Counted from the stretch's first letter, positions 36,501-49,355 are shown. The stretch is 64,000 nt of DNA from Populus alba (GCF_005239225.2 NC_133299.1:11722967-11786966); one strand, 5' to 3'. Numbers and translations: made by a program. Notes: a model not told the origin generated them from the sequence alone.

Positions 36501-37450
36501 TACAGCTTGCTTGTTTATAAGATTGAGAAATCAAATAAATAGTTTATAATATATAGTTCCCTACTCTGTCAAAAAGCTGACACGTTCTGCAATGGGGTCA
36601 GTCCAAGCAGCTCAAAGCAAAAACCCAGGGCTGCGTACATGAAATCACAAACACTATCAGATTAAAATTTAACTTAATTCTATCATTTTTTTAGCTCTTA
36701 TAAACGGCCATATTTTGCAAGCATAATTAATATTTGAGATTCAAAATTATCAAAATAAATAAATCATATGGAATGTTAACAAAATAACTCGAATGATCAC
36801 GAATTCAGCAGGTTTTTAAAGGGTGGCGCATTCAAGCACAAGTTAACAACCATTTTTCCTTTTAGTTTTTCGGATTTGCGCGGATTACTCATCAATTCTA
36901 TTAGTCTATCATCATTTCTATATTTTGAGAAATGATTTGGATAATCACCATCAACATGTAAGACGATTTGATCACATAAAACGAGCGATCAAGATCACCT
37001 CACAAGTGTCCAGAACTTTTCTGTTCTACTATGCAAACCCTAAGAGAAACTGATATATAGGAAATGAATACTTACTCTTCCAAAAGCCATAACAATCAGC
37101 AGCAATGGCTAGTGGAATGGCAGGAAAAAAGAACTGTAAGTTTAGTCCCCAAATAATGAACCTCTTTGAAGGTTAGTTAACAAGTTTCTAAGCATTCCCA
37201 CATCGAACTTTTGATACAAGAGTGCGGTCCTGAGTTGCAATTCTTGACGCATGAACGAGGATGACATGTTGTGTGCAGTCCTGCCATGTCTTATCTCCTT
37301 GCTTGAGCCCTTAAGGTTTCCATTCTCCAAAGCGATGGTTCCTGCAATGAATGGCCATTGTTTGGTTCGCAACCAAATTAAACCAATGGTACTATTGCTA
37401 AAGTGTAAGAAGTAAAGCCAGGCTGTGGAGGGGGTTCTTCTGCTTCCCAT
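33590..37450 (-). pseudogene. CAX: CAX-type vacuolar cation/proton exchanger with many single-base indels
   Basis: CAX proteins move Ca2+ into the vacuole against H+ (11 membrane segments). Ten exons are recognisable, all with GT/AG ends: 37076-37450, 36565-36630, 36410-36439, 35131-35335, 34794-~35025, 34521-34672, 34250-34422, 34019-34139, 33764-33854, 33590-33651. Diagnostic pieces are the regulatory N-terminus [82 protein letters not shown] and a C-terminus ending VIAA with TAA at 33590-33592. It is closest to the CAX1/CAX3 group. Frame is broken by at least a dozen one-base insertions (for example 34353-34356, 34402-34406, 34129-34132, 34591-34593, 34535-34537) and two one-base deletions in exon 2. 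The start codon is uncertain because the N-terminal exon also has indels. It could be a recent pseudogene or a faulty stretch of assembly. Confidence 0.88.
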
Positions 37451-39726
37451 GTCCTTAGTAGTTATTGAAAGGGTCTGGAAATACTGCTATAAATAGGAGC
37501 TGGAATTAATGCTTTATTTTTAATATATCCGAGAGAGAGAGATTTATTGTGCTTGCTGCGCCTTCCTCGAAATTTCGTATTTTGTTTTCATATTTCATAT
37601 CTCCTTAGTTAATTATAAGATTTTTCTTCGGCTTTACTAAAATTTATTGATGAATTTATTGAGTTTGGTTAATAGAAATAAAAAATTGGAGGAAAACTAA
37701 ATCATAAACTTCGAAAAATAGAAAATAATTTGCCAGATCCAAAGTATTGATAGGTGGTGGATTGAATTGATCTAGAAACTAGTGACATGTTTGTTTATGC
37801 TCAAAATTTGTTAAAAGTTTACCATCATGTAAGTGATTATGCTTGATATCCATTCACATACCATCAAGTGTTGTAGTGGAGAGGTATTTGTTTAAAATTT
37901 CACTTCTAGAATAGTAATTGATTTAAAGGATGTAATGTATCATAACTTGCATGAAAAAGAAATTAGTTTGTATTAAAAAAATATTGTAATATTGTTTTTT
38001 TTAAAATATTTTTTACTTGAAAATATATTAAAATAAATTTTATTTTTTTAAAATTTATTTTGATATTAAAATATTACGATTTAAAAACATTAAATAATTA
38101 ATTTAAAACAAAAAATTCATAAATTTAATGAAAAGTCAGTTCAAGTGAAACTATCTTCTCTCTATTTATTTTCTTCTTAATAAGGCTTATTTAAAGAAAC
38201 TATAGATTCAGCTATATCCATAAATAATCACTAAAAAAGTATTGAATCAATTAAGTAATTCACATTTTTATGAATCTAATTTTAACTTGAATTAGAAATA
38301 AATACTTTATTACTTTATAGATAATTTTTTGAATACACTTAACTTTACTTGATGAAAAATAATTAAAGAATTCCATCAAAACTAAAAATTTCAAATCATC
38401 AGTAAGAAAAATTAAAAGAGTTAAAAGTGATAAACCTTGAGTATTGAAATCTTTTAAATTCAAAACATATATGTTCAAACATTGGAAATAATCTACTTAG
38501 CATTCTCTCTCACCTCAATGGTGTGCTGGGATGAAAAATAGATTTAATTTTTAGTCGAGAAATGCAAATAAAATAAAATTTGAATGAGCATAATTTTGGG
38601 ATGCTTGAGAGTTCGGGAAGATGTTTTGGGAGCCTACTATGGGGCTAACATATCCTAAAATACCTTTTTAACCCTCATTCCGAGTTGCTGTAGGTTACCA
38701 TATCATTAAAAGGTGTTTTGGGAAGGTGGAGTTGGAGTTGGCGTGTGTATCGTATTATCCACCAGTGGGATCATGGGCACTCAAATCCGCACTCCTCTAA
38801 CAGCACCTAATTAAAAGTTTTTTAATTCATAGGTGAAGTGAAATAATATTTCGTATCAGTTTCAGTGAAGAAACCAGCAGTTGCGAGTCAGCATCGGAAA
38901 ATTTATGTGCAGTGTCGCTGATAAATAAATAATTGAATTTTATTTTTCTTTTTTCTATTATATGCCACACAACTCTTGTTGAGCAAACGGTTTTAATTTA
39001 AGGTTCGATACTCTGCTATAATCTTTTCCAGTTTGGCATTAATGAACACAATCAAGATCTTTAAGCATATCGCTATAAACTTTCAAACAACTTTATCAAA
39101 AAAAGGAAAAAAAAGAAGAAGAAAGGTGTGAAGTAAATCAAACTATGTTTAGTTTGTGCTATTCAACTTATTTTTTTATTAAAAATTTATTTAATTTATA
39201 TTTTTAAACTGTTTTGATATAATTAATATTAAAAATATTTTTAAAATAATAAGAAATTTATTTCAATAAAACTTTTAAGTAAAAACCATTTTAAAAAATA
39301 ATTATATAATAACACTTTTGAATTCTCGAGATCAATCGTCGACAATCTTTCCCTACCAATCTAACAACTAAAAAAACAAATTCGAAGGATATGGATTCGG
39401 TGGGAGAGAAATGTAGGAGTTGTCTTCAACTCGACATCCGCTGCCTAATCTTGTGAGTTTGTGTTCTTGTTGTTTTTGACAAAGTACATATACCGATATG
39501 TCAGATTTCTTATTATTGTGTGATGTTGACTTCGAGTTCGAAATAGAATCTCATGCATGCACATTCACCATCGAAACAGAAGGCTGAGGTACAGCATGCC
39601 CGTACTTTGGGTAGGTGTAGGAGGAGCTTCCCTCGAAACTTCCCTTCAAAACATGGTTATGAGGTTTAACGTTCTATTATTGCAAAAACTTGAGATACCT
39701 CCCGCCACTTCTATTACAGTTCATAA

Positions 39727-39820
39727 GAGAAGTTTTCCTACGACAAGAAAGGGCCCTTTTCTGAAAACGGACAGAGAAGTTTTCCTACGACAAGAAAGGG
39801 CCCTTTTCTGAAAACGGACG
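39727..39820. repeat. Two perfect 47-bp tandem copies
   Basis: 39727-39773 is repeated exactly at 39774-39820. Each unit contains the palindromic core AAAGGGCCCTTT. Confidence 0.9.
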
Positions 39821-39989
39821 ATTGTGATAAAACCATGGTGTGTGTTTAAAGATTGTTTGATTGTAATGTTAAATAATCATTTTATTTTAATAGTTTAACG
39901 GTAAGGTGTTGTTTTTAAAAATATATTTATTTTATTTTTTAATGTATTTTTTTTAATTTAAAACTCTTTAAATTTGAAATTTATATTAT

Positions 39990-41035
39990 TTTATATTATT
40001 CGTCATCAAGATTTTGATACAATATCAAAGAACCATCTTAACCATCAAGATCATAATTTATATTATTCTCTAACATGTAATATATAATGTGTTTAGGAAT
40101 AATAGTTTAAATTGTATTTCTGAAAAAAAAAATTGATTTTCTTGTGTATTTTGATTGTTTTGATATATGTTAATATTAGAAATGAATTTAAATATATATA
40201 TAATATATATATTATTTTAATTCATTTTTCAAATAAAAATTACTTTGAAAACATAACATATAACATTTTTCCTCATTGTTATTCTTAAACAAATATATAA
40301 TTGATGTTTCCAAATTTAAATCATAATAATAACATAAGTGAGTCCTAACTAATATGATTTTTTTTTGTTAGAAAAGATTAATCATTGAACATTATGGAGT
40401 TTCAAGATATTCTCTCTCAAGCAACACAAGTTTGGGAGCAAAAAGGAAAAACTAAATTGTTAAAGTAGCGTTTTGAAAATTCGGGCAAATTTGTATTTTT
40501 AAATATTTAATTTAATAATAAAGTTATTTGATAAGATTTTAATATATAATTTATATTATTTTTTAATATATTTTTAAGTAAAAACCTTTGAAATTTAAAA
40601 TCTGCACGATTTTTACATGACTTTTGTAATTATTCAGTCATCAAGATTTTGATATAATGTCAAAGAACCATTTTAATCTAATACTCTTTAAACTGTTAGA
40701 TAAATGTTTCAAATATATAATTTATATTATTTTCTAACATGTAATATAAAATGTGTTTAGAAGTATGGTTGAATCGTGTTTTAAAAAAAAAAATTATTTT
40801 TTTATGTATTTAGATTGTTTTGATATACTGATCTTAAAAATAATTTTTTAAAAAAATATTTAAAAAAATATATCATTTTAATATATTTTTTAAACAAAAA
40901 CTATTTAAGTACTTTTTATGAAGTGAGAACTAATATGATTTTTCTGTAGAAAAGATTAATCACTGAACATTATGGAGCGTCAAGTATTCTCTCTGAAGCC
41001 ATATAAAAAACAGGAAAAACTAAAATTGTTAAAAG
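39990..41035. repeat. Diverged tandem duplication of about 600 bp
   Basis: Shared landmarks in the same order are GTCATCAAGATTTTGATA (40003; 40632), CTAACATGTAATATA (40070; 40734), ATGTGTTTAG (40088; 40751) and CATTGAACATTATGGAG or CACTGAACATTATGGAG (40383; 40961), then GGAAAAACTAAA (40445; 41012). Divergence is substantial, so the duplication is old. Confidence 0.7.
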
Positions 41036-41042
41036 CTTGACA

Positions 41043-41046
41043 AAAC
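41043..41046 (-). terminator. Pol III terminator of the tRNA-Lys gene
   Basis: A TTTT run on the minus strand lies two bases past the discriminator, the standard plant Pol III stop signal. Confidence 0.6.
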
Positions 41047-41048
41047 GA

Positions 41049-41123
41049 CGCCGTCTGTGGGGATCGAACCCACGACCACATGGTTTAAAAGCCATGCGCT
41101 CTACCTCTGAGCTATAAGACGGC
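41049..41123 (-). tRNA. tRNA-Lys (UUU) with an 8-base anticodon loop
   Basis: On the minus strand the acceptor stem GCCGTCT pairs with AGACGGC, the D arm is GCTC/GAGC, and the anticodon stem is CATGG/CCATG. The T arm is GTGGG-TTCGATC-CCCAC and the discriminator is G, 75 bases in all without CCA. The box B sequence GGTTCGATCC is perfect. The anticodon loop CTTTTAAA has eight bases instead of seven, four bases rather than two separate acceptor and D stems, and the D loop has seven. With TTT as anticodon it decodes lysine. Upstream is a CAA motif (CAAGCTA, plus strand 41124-41130) and downstream a TTTT Pol III terminator, both typical of plant tRNA genes. Stems are perfect, so it may be functional; the extra loop base argues for caution. 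Confidence 0.88.
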
Positions 41124-44100
41124 TAGCTTGTTTACGGCGCAGAAGCTAACATAGATTTGAATAAATAAATATACGATGCCTTTTCCTTGATCTTAATAGT
41201 GTTTTAACCGGTTTGGAAACTGCAGTTACGGTGTCGTAGGAGAGTGCAGCTTAATTTAATGAGGAAAAGTCCGTCGGAAAATTCCAGTTACTCCTAATTA
41301 AATGAGAAACATAAGCCATAAAATTTAAAATATCAGTAGAGCTGTGCCTAATCTATTATTTACTCTTGTGCATGCCATGCCCTTCTGCCCATCCAGGAAT
41401 AAATTTGATTTTTTTTTTTGAGAAATTATTAGATTAATCTATTTGTTATTTAAGATAATATATCAAGTTAATTAATTAATATTAAACATCAATGAATTTG
41501 TAAATATTATTTTGTGCATTAATAAATATTTTATTTTCTTAAATATAATTGTGCTATTAAATGTGATAGTATTATATAAGATTCTAAAATATCATTTATA
41601 AATGAATTATTTGAATAAATTTAATTATTTGTAAGAGTTTTATTTGGTTGATTTATCATCTTAGATGATGGACTAGCTAGGTTATGTACGTAACAATCTC
41701 TCCTTTTATTTTTATGTTGAAATTGGGCAACATTTCTCATGTAATATTCTATCCACATGAGATATAGATTCATTTTTCTAATCTAATTTATAATTAAATT
41801 GTCCACTTAGAAACTTGAATGCAGATCGTATTCCGTCAGTATTTATTAATTTTATCATTGACAGAAATTGTCTATCGATATATACCAGAGAAATAAGATG
41901 AAATTATTTTCATCAGTAATTTTGTTAGTTTTCGCCGATTTTCTAGTAATGAAAGATGAGATGAGTAATTAAAATATAAAAAATGTCTAACGCCCATTAG
42001 GGTTTTTTGTTCTATATAAAATTAGTAATCTTTAGTAATTTTGTTTTAACTATTTTTGAATTAATTTTTATTTTGCTGAAATTTGAATCAATAGAAGTGT
42101 GACAAATATTTTTTTCATTCTTTTAAAATTAAAGTTAATGAAAAAAAATAGTTGATTATGTATGGAGGGGTTTCTAATGCCTATCATATCGGGGATCCAA
42201 TTGCTCAAATTTAATACATGGTTGTTTTTTCTGAAAGATTGATATCACATAGATCCCTTGTGTTATTAAACTAATTATAGAAATATATATTTGATACCAT
42301 CAACTATATATTATAATTAAATCACCTTAATTTTGACTTGGATGAAATATAATACTAGTAATTAATGCCATTAATTACTGGCTATCTTGGGTTCAACTCT
42401 AAGAAAAAGACAATAAGAAATAATTTTCTTGCAAATTAATTTGTGTGTTATATTGTGGTTGGTTAGTGTTCTTTTAAATAATAAAAAAAAAGGTATAAAA
42501 ACATGTTTTAATTTAAGAGAAAGTGACCGAGAAAAAGAAAAAGCAAACAGAGAATCTATTTGAAACTGAGCCCTAGAAAACAGTTTTTTAAAAAAAGTGC
42601 AAAAGTACGTCTTGACATAAAGAAATTCTTGATACTAATGTGTGACCAACCTGTTATAATTAAGGTAGGAAAAGGCCAAGTCAACGAAGGTAGAAAGAAA
42701 TTTCCATGAACAGTGTTCGGATTAAGCCTTCCAATGGCCTATATATTTACCATTCGAGAAGGTTATCAAATCTATGGTGGAACTTCGGCGACCTGAAAAT
42801 CTCATTTCCTCCGTTCTGGTTTTTTCCCGAGCAGTCGTTGAAGTTATTCAGAGTTACTTCCTCGGTTGCCATCTCACCGCCGAAAGAGTTGATTTTTCTT
42901 CTTTTTATATTTTTTTTATTTGTGACTGTGGTGACACTTGTCAGGTATCTACTGGGAAGTTTTCCTCAACACGTCTCGGGAAGAAAATCAATTGAAAGGC
43001 TTTGGTGGGTCTACAAGCTGGTACACTGAAAATATTTCGAGAGGAGGTTCTTACACCAGCCTTCGGACGGCTAATCTATGCGGGTAGGCATGCAATTGTA
43101 GAATAAAGTAATAATTATGAGAATGTTTTACGAGTCCTTTTTATATATGAAGTCAAGTTTGACAATCTACTTCTTCTTCTTCTCAAAAAAAAAAAGAAAA
43201 AAAAGAAAAAACCCTACTCCCTTGGCTTCACTGAAAAAACTCCACATCAACATCGCTCGAGGAAATGCATCATGGCATGATAATGGTTGTGTTTTTTCTG
43301 AAAGGGCATGATTTTATTTTTATTTTTTCTCTTTTTCTTTGGATTAATTCAAACTATAAAAATAGAATTTGTTGTTATATTCATTCAATGCATGCCAACT
43401 TTTCTCAATAAACTGGACAAACAAGCTATCTATTGCGGGTTCTTCATCTTCACTTCACTCCATCAGCACATTTGTTTTATTCTCTCTTCCAAATCTTGGA
43501 TAACAGCAACCTTACGGTAGATTTCCCACGGGCCGCATCCAATTAATGTTTGCCCACACACGTGTGTGTGGAACCTAGACAGCTTCTGCGAAGCTTCCTT
43601 CCTGCCTCTGTTCTTGGGAATATCTCTTTCAAATCTTGCTAACTCGCTTAACTTCTAAAATCCCAGTTTTTTTTTTATTGATAAGAGTGTGTACTTGTAT
43701 TTTAAAAAATTATTTTTTTTTATTTTTATATTTTGAATTGTTTTGATCGTGCTGATTTTAAAAATAATTTTTTTAAAATAAAAATATTATTTTAACATAA
43801 AAAATATTTTAAAAAATAATTATAACTATACTTTCAAACAAGCATAAACAAATAATCAATGGATAGTAATTTTTTTGGGTAAGCAGAGGGATACATATTG
43901 TTATGTAATTATCGATTATCTATTATCATCCCTTTTTCTTAAAGGTTTTGTTTTTATCTTCTTATAAAACTGTTGAAGTGCATAATTTATAAGAAGATAA
44001 ATTTCCAGCAAGAATTGATATTACAAAATAGACAGCATCAAATGACATCTCTTGCCCAAATCGAGGGGCCAAAGTTTCTCATGAATGTTTCGAGAGTATA

Positions 44101-45609
44101 TATGTACGGACACACAGAGACGACAATAATTACAAGCTCAAGCAATTTCCTCGAAGTTTCCTCCTCTTCGGCAGAGGCTAAACAAAATCGGCAAGCAGGT
44201 ACCACCTTTTTTGTTTGCATTGCTTGTTATCGATGGATACTTCTCTTCTGACCAGAAACCAGCTTCTGTTATGTCATTATTGGTCGAGGTGATAGAGTCT
44301 AGGATTTTGCTGCCTGTCAATTTGGGTATTCTCAGTGAGTGGCTCAAAACATATACCGACCAGTTTTCTCAACTTGAACTTATTCTATGTCACAAGTATA
44401 TATTGAAAGTATCTTTCACTTCAGCCGACCTCAAAACTCGTAGATATATTTGTGGTATATATTTGAAAATAGGATGGTGATTAATTTTTAAAGTGATTTT
44501 TATTTATTTAAAAAATATATTTAAAATATTTTTTTATAAATATATTATTTGATGAGATATTGGATTAAATAACTATTTTTCTAAATATTAGATGAGAATC
44601 TTTGGAGATTATTATTTTTTAATTATTTCAAACAAAATGTCTAGTTTATTTGCGAATTGGTGTCTAGGAATTAATATCTATATTCATATTTTTTAGTATA
44701 TTCCATTGTTAATTCATCAAATTTTGTTTTCCTTACTCCCTCGAATTTCTCTTATTTATATTTTTTTCACAAATGTTTTTTAGTATCTGGTACATACTGG
44801 AGGTTCTTTTTAACTTTGTACTTGATTTTCGAGAGCCTATTTTGTACAAGAAGGATTGTATAAGGTCTACCCAATTTTGAGTGGGCAGGAAAATCTTCTC
44901 CTTGATACTCACCCTTCTCATCTCTTATGAATAATGTCTCCTCTACAAGGTTTCCTCCCATTTTATATTTGAAAACAAAATCAAATCCTATCAGCTTGTA
45001 TATATAGCCTCCTTAACCATTGTAATTTCCCGCCTCTTAACTATTATCTATGTATTTTTATCAGAAACAAATACTTGAATGCACATGTTAATCAAATAAT
45101 TTCATTATTATATTTAATAGATTTATTGATAGAATTTTTTTTTGGTATTTACTCTATTATTTTGTTGGCGCGAATTTTACCGACTAGAACTCTTGAAACT
45201 TGGAATATAATTTTACATATAAAAAATGCGTGCAAAAAAATAATTTATCCATTAGAATATACCATAGAAAGTATTCCGTCGGTGATTGGCTGTGAAATTT
45301 GGAGTGATTTTATTCTAACCCTCTATAAAATATTGATGGAATTATTCCGTTAGTGATGTAATAGTTGAAGTGACATATGTAGTAAAGTTTTTAAAACTCT
45401 CTGGAATATATCAAAGATTGTGTCCGTCGGTAACTCCGTCAGTAATAATTAAAAAATATATTTTTTTAAAAAAAATCTATTGAACAAAAAAAAGAAAATA
45501 ATTAAAAAAATACAATTTTATAAAATTCAAGTATGTAAAAATAAATTATGTTAATGTAAAAGCCAAATATTTATTACAAATTTACATGTTTAAATAAAAT
45601 TAAACTAGA
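41124..45609. other. Intergenic DNA; possible small gene at 42774-42995 not supported
   Basis: Mostly AT-rich. A CACTA-like terminal fragment lies at about 41815-41955 and an AT-rich dispersed repeat at 43690-43825. The palindrome CACACACGTGTGTG (43555-43568) contains a G-box core. A 73-codon open frame starting MVELRRPENL at 42774 lies behind CTATATATTT but resembles no family I know. CACTA subterminal-type repeats with CCGTCGGT or CCGTCAGT appear at 45178-45450. Confidence 0.4.
41815..41955. mobile_element. CACTA-transposon terminal fragment (tentative)
   Basis: Repeated GTATTCCGTCAGTATTT, ATTGACAGAAATTGTC and TCATCAGTAATTTTG units resemble the subterminal repeats of plant CACTA elements built on CCGTCGGTAAT. 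The right edge TTTTCTAGTAATG could be a decayed TTTCTAGTAGTG terminus (CACTA inverted). No transposase lies beside it. Confidence 0.4.
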
Positions 45610-46219
45610 ACAATGGCAGCATTGGAGGAGGAGGAGGAGGTTGGTCGTTCTCGGGACCATATGGCCAAAAAAAAGGCGTACACGTACCACCCATATGTGA
45701 TCACATATTCAAGACCATTCGGCGGAGTTCTTCATAATCTGTAGAGAGTTGTTCATATTTTTTAGTGACATGGGTTGTATGTTCTTGCAAGGCCGTGAAC
45801 TCTTAAAACTTGGTGCTCGATATTGATTGTGAGCTCCCAACGGTTGAGATACTATGGGTCATCCATAAATTCTTGGTCGTAGTGTTGGAGAGTCCGTGCA
45901 CTTGATTTCTATCGAGACCAACAGACAATCCTGCCTCCATCCACAAATCCAAATCGAAATCCGAGTTGGTTGAAAGATAATCCCTGTATCTCTCGCTAAA
46001 CTAGTTGTTATATGTCTCTTGGAAATAAAAAAAATGAAATCATAAAATTAAATTCAATGAAATAATAACTTACGAAAAAAAATGGTTGAACGAACATACC
46101 ACAAAGTGTTGAACGCAGTTGTTAACAAACTATTGCATCCTTTTTTGGTGGTTTTCACTCCACACGTGTGTCTCCATAAAAAGCTCAATTGGGCTTGGCT
46201 CACGTCCAAGAGTTGTAGC
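45610..46219 (-). pseudogene. CACTA transposon Transposase_24-type protein, C-terminal exons, decayed
   Basis: Two exon-like pieces on the minus strand. The upstream one (about 46102-46219) follows an AG acceptor and encodes GREPSPIELFMETHVWSENH, then has TAG inside the block before FVNNCVQHFV and a GT donor. The downstream one (about 45610-46022) encodes ETYN, FDLDLWMEAG, DRNQVHGLSNTT, STVGSSQSISST and the coiled-coil like TKKYEQLSTDYEELRRMVLNM, ending in a proline run (PPPPPP). This order is that of plant CACTA Transposase_24 proteins. Internal stops show it is dead. CACTA subterminal-type repeats lie 3' of it at 45178-45450. No intact terminal repeats were located. Confidence 0.8.
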
Positions 46220-48369
46220 CTGTAAGAAAAGAATGTTGCAAGTTAAATATATTTATAAATAACAACAAATTAATCAAAGATAGATGTGATTAAAATTAAT
46301 TTTACCATCCGTTTCGCATGCGAAATGACCTGTCATCAACTTGAACTTGTTAACAACAACATGAAATTTTGTTTTTTATTGTTGTAATATGGTTAATAGA
46401 AAACTTTATCTTTGCTTCACCATTTTCTAATTATTTTCTCTCATCTCTCAAACCTAGGGATCAAAATGTTAAAAAAAAATAAAAAACAATAATTTTGGAA
46501 TAAAAATGTTAAATTTTTAAACTAAAGGGAAAAAAATTGAAAGTGAAAATATTATTTAGGTCAAAATCTTTAAAAATTTATGTCTTGAAAAATAGTTAAA
46601 AAAAATTATTGATTTGTTGCTCCTTGTCAAATTTGGTCCATGAATTTTTATTTTTTCACAAGCAATAAAATTAATTTTTTATTTTTGCAAAATCAAGCAT
46701 CATCTCAATATCAAAATGTACTTTTGACATTGTAATAAACATATAAAAATAAAATAAAAAACAAATATATCAAACTTAATTCCAAGTCAATGTAATACAG
46801 AAGGACATATTTGAAAAAAAAAAAGTTTAATGACTATAATAGAAAAAAAAATTAAAAGAAAAACAGAAAAACATTATGCAAATTAACAAAAACTAATCTA
46901 TGTGGCTAGAACACTATAACAATTTCTATTGTTTATCATCTCATAAATTATTGTGGATTGGAATAGTCAAAATTTTTAAAAAAATTCAATTTAGTTCTCA
47001 AACTGTTTTTTTCACAACTGAGTCCTTTTAAGCCAAATTATAATCCAATTGCATATTTTTTTTAGAAGAAAGATTTGAATTGAAAGACAAAGGACTAAAA
47101 TGCAAAACACAAGTAAAATAGATTGTGTCTTAGAATTTCATTTGAAAAGTTCATTATAGTCTCCTTATCTTTTTAGCTATTAGGTAATCGGTTCCTTTAG
47201 TTTTTTGAAATTTAATTTTAGTATTAAACTTTACTTTACTCATGTTTCAGTCTTTTTTTTATAAGTGAAGAGAGAGAGGCTCGTTAGATTTTGGCATATA
47301 AAGAGAAATTCATTGTTGATGATGATTTTGACCACTAAAATAGTTCATTTTGGTGTCAATAGACTTCATAACATAATAGTAGTTTGACCTCGATGTTTTT
47401 TTTCCTTCTCTTTGCCCAATAAGGCAAATCTAACTGCAAAAATAATTTTGTTTTTTTTTTTTTTTTGGTTTTTTAAACTACTTTTTATGGCCATTATAGG
47501 CCTATTAGGATGTTTATGGTGTTTTGGGTAAAAAAATGGATTGAAATAGATTTTAAATTGAAAAAAAAAAACCCTTGATTTTCCGACAACTAAGGAATCT
47601 ATAAAAAGCACACAATGCATCATCTATTGTCATAGTCAACATGTCATCTACCCCTTTAAGATATTATTAAAAACAGGCCCAAGCCCGCGAGCTGGGCTGG
47701 AATGCCCACGCTTCTAGGCTATTTATTTTTAATGCCCAAGCCCACGGGTCTTGGCTTTCTGTTTTTTTTTTTTTTTTTGTATATTTGGTTTAAATAAATT
47801 GATAAAATAAATAATTGAATCCAATTGAGTCAATTATCAGAGTAGCAAGTTTAACTAACTAATCCATGGCATCCAGGTATTATTTATTTCTCTTTTTTAA
47901 ATGCTTTTTTTCCCCTCAATTTAAAAAAAAAAAAAATACAATTTCACTATTTATTATCAATGATCTATTTTTTTTAGTTAACTTGAACATAAAAGAATAC
48001 ACTTTCACCATTTGTTACCAATAATCTATCTTTGCTATCTCGACCCCACGTGCCTGTCATTGTTTTTATTACTAAAAATTATGTTGTCTTATGCAAAAAA
48101 GAAATATTATCCTCTTTATTTTTATATAATTAAATGAAAAAATAATCCCTAGGATAAAAAGAATTATTGAATTTGGTGACATGAAAAACTTACATCACGA
48201 GTTTACTTGGTTGACTTGAGTTCACTCTATTTTTTCAATCAAAATTTATTTTTCACTGATTTCATCCTTCAACATTGAATTAATTCAAGGGCTTTCCAAT
48301 TATTTTTTTAAGATCATCTCCACGAGTTGTGTAGGTCAACCCAAGTTAAGCAAAGTAGATCAAATGTTT
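46220..48369. other. AT-rich intergenic DNA, no gene
   Basis: The stretch GGCCCAAGCCCGCG ... GCCCAAGCCCACGGG (47671-47750) and the flank at 47500-47620 resemble, in opposite orientation, 62980-63190. That points to a dispersed repeat family. No protein-like frame is seen. Confidence 0.45.
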
Positions 48370-49002
48370 TTCCATCTCTGTATTAGATCGAAATATTGTT
48401 TAATTTATGGTTAAAATCTATTTTTGAATAAACAAAAAAAACATAACCAATCCATAAAAAAAAAAAAATTGGTCAAATTTTTTTTACTATAACTCGCAGC
48501 ATTACGCGAGCTAAAGAACAAGTTAACTATAAACTAAAAGAGGATGGGGTTTTATTGTACCTCTTTTCACAAAGCACTATTCATTTGAATAGTACTGTGT
48601 TTTTGTTTTTACTTTTTTCTTTTACTTTTTTTCAATCATTTTTTTTTCATTCATTAATATTAGATTTGTTTCTTGTTGAGTTATCAAATTTTCATAACAC
48701 GAATTGTAGGTTTAGCTGGTTAACCTGATTTGGATGTTTAACTCAATTGACTCAAGTTTTTTTTTAATTATTATTTTTTCACTTTTATCTTTTAATATTG
48801 GATTGATTGAGAATTAAACTTAATGATTTTTTTTTTTTTACTTTTTATTATGGTATTTCGGCATCATGACCCTGGAATAGTGCTTAATGGGTTAACCCGA
48901 GTTAACTCGAGTTGTTTTTATGTCATTTTTTAATGAATTTTTTTCAGTTTTATCATTCAACACTAGGTTAGGTGGGAATTGCCTAAAAAATGAGAGGGTA
49001 TT

Positions 49003-49121
49003 TGACACGACCAAAAGATTGATGTCTTCACTCAAGTGCAGGAGTGTCGAAGTAATAAATAACCCGGCAAGACCGGGGTCGATCCACAAAGAGGTTAATT
49101 GTATAAATTATAAATAACAAC

Positions 49122-49200
<79 letters not shown>

Positions 49201-49355
49201 CAGTACGTGGCGTTGTTATACCTGAGAATGATCTAAAAGATTGGGTCATAGGTTTCCAGCCTATATACTGAATTTATGAAAAGATCAAAGAGATATATTA
49301 TATAATATAAACAGAATGTAAATAATAATAATAATAGTAGTAGTAGTAGTAGTAA

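Larger units (their letters stand above)
37451..41048. other. AT-rich intergenic DNA, no gene
   Basis: Dispersed AT-rich repeat copies occur at about 37975-38100 (inverted), 39165-39310, 40115-40250 and 40770-40910. The 47-base tandem repeat (39727-39820) and a ~600-base duplication (39990-41035) lie here. The open frame at 39557-39811 has no recognisable domain and runs into the tandem repeat. Confidence 0.5.

Noticed and set aside
30528..41123. A link between the 8-base-loop tRNA-Lys and the +1 insertions in TAAC and CAX (programmed frameshift rescue)
   Set aside because: The insertions are in T, G, C and A runs at many different codons, not at a lysine AAAA site, and CAX also has deletions. 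One tRNA could not correct them.
42774..42995. Small gene MVELRRPENL...
   Set aside because: There is a TATA-like sequence upstream but no homology, no splice support and an ordinary length for chance. Left as unproven.
44733..44961. Minus-strand frame with LVEETLFIRDEKGEYQGEDF
   Set aside because: It looks mildly protein-like, but I recognise no family and neighbouring frames are closed. Could be an old transposon scrap.
49028..49249. Open frame with Tyr and Cys runs
   Set aside because: It is a translation of the trinucleotide microsatellites in the solo LTR.
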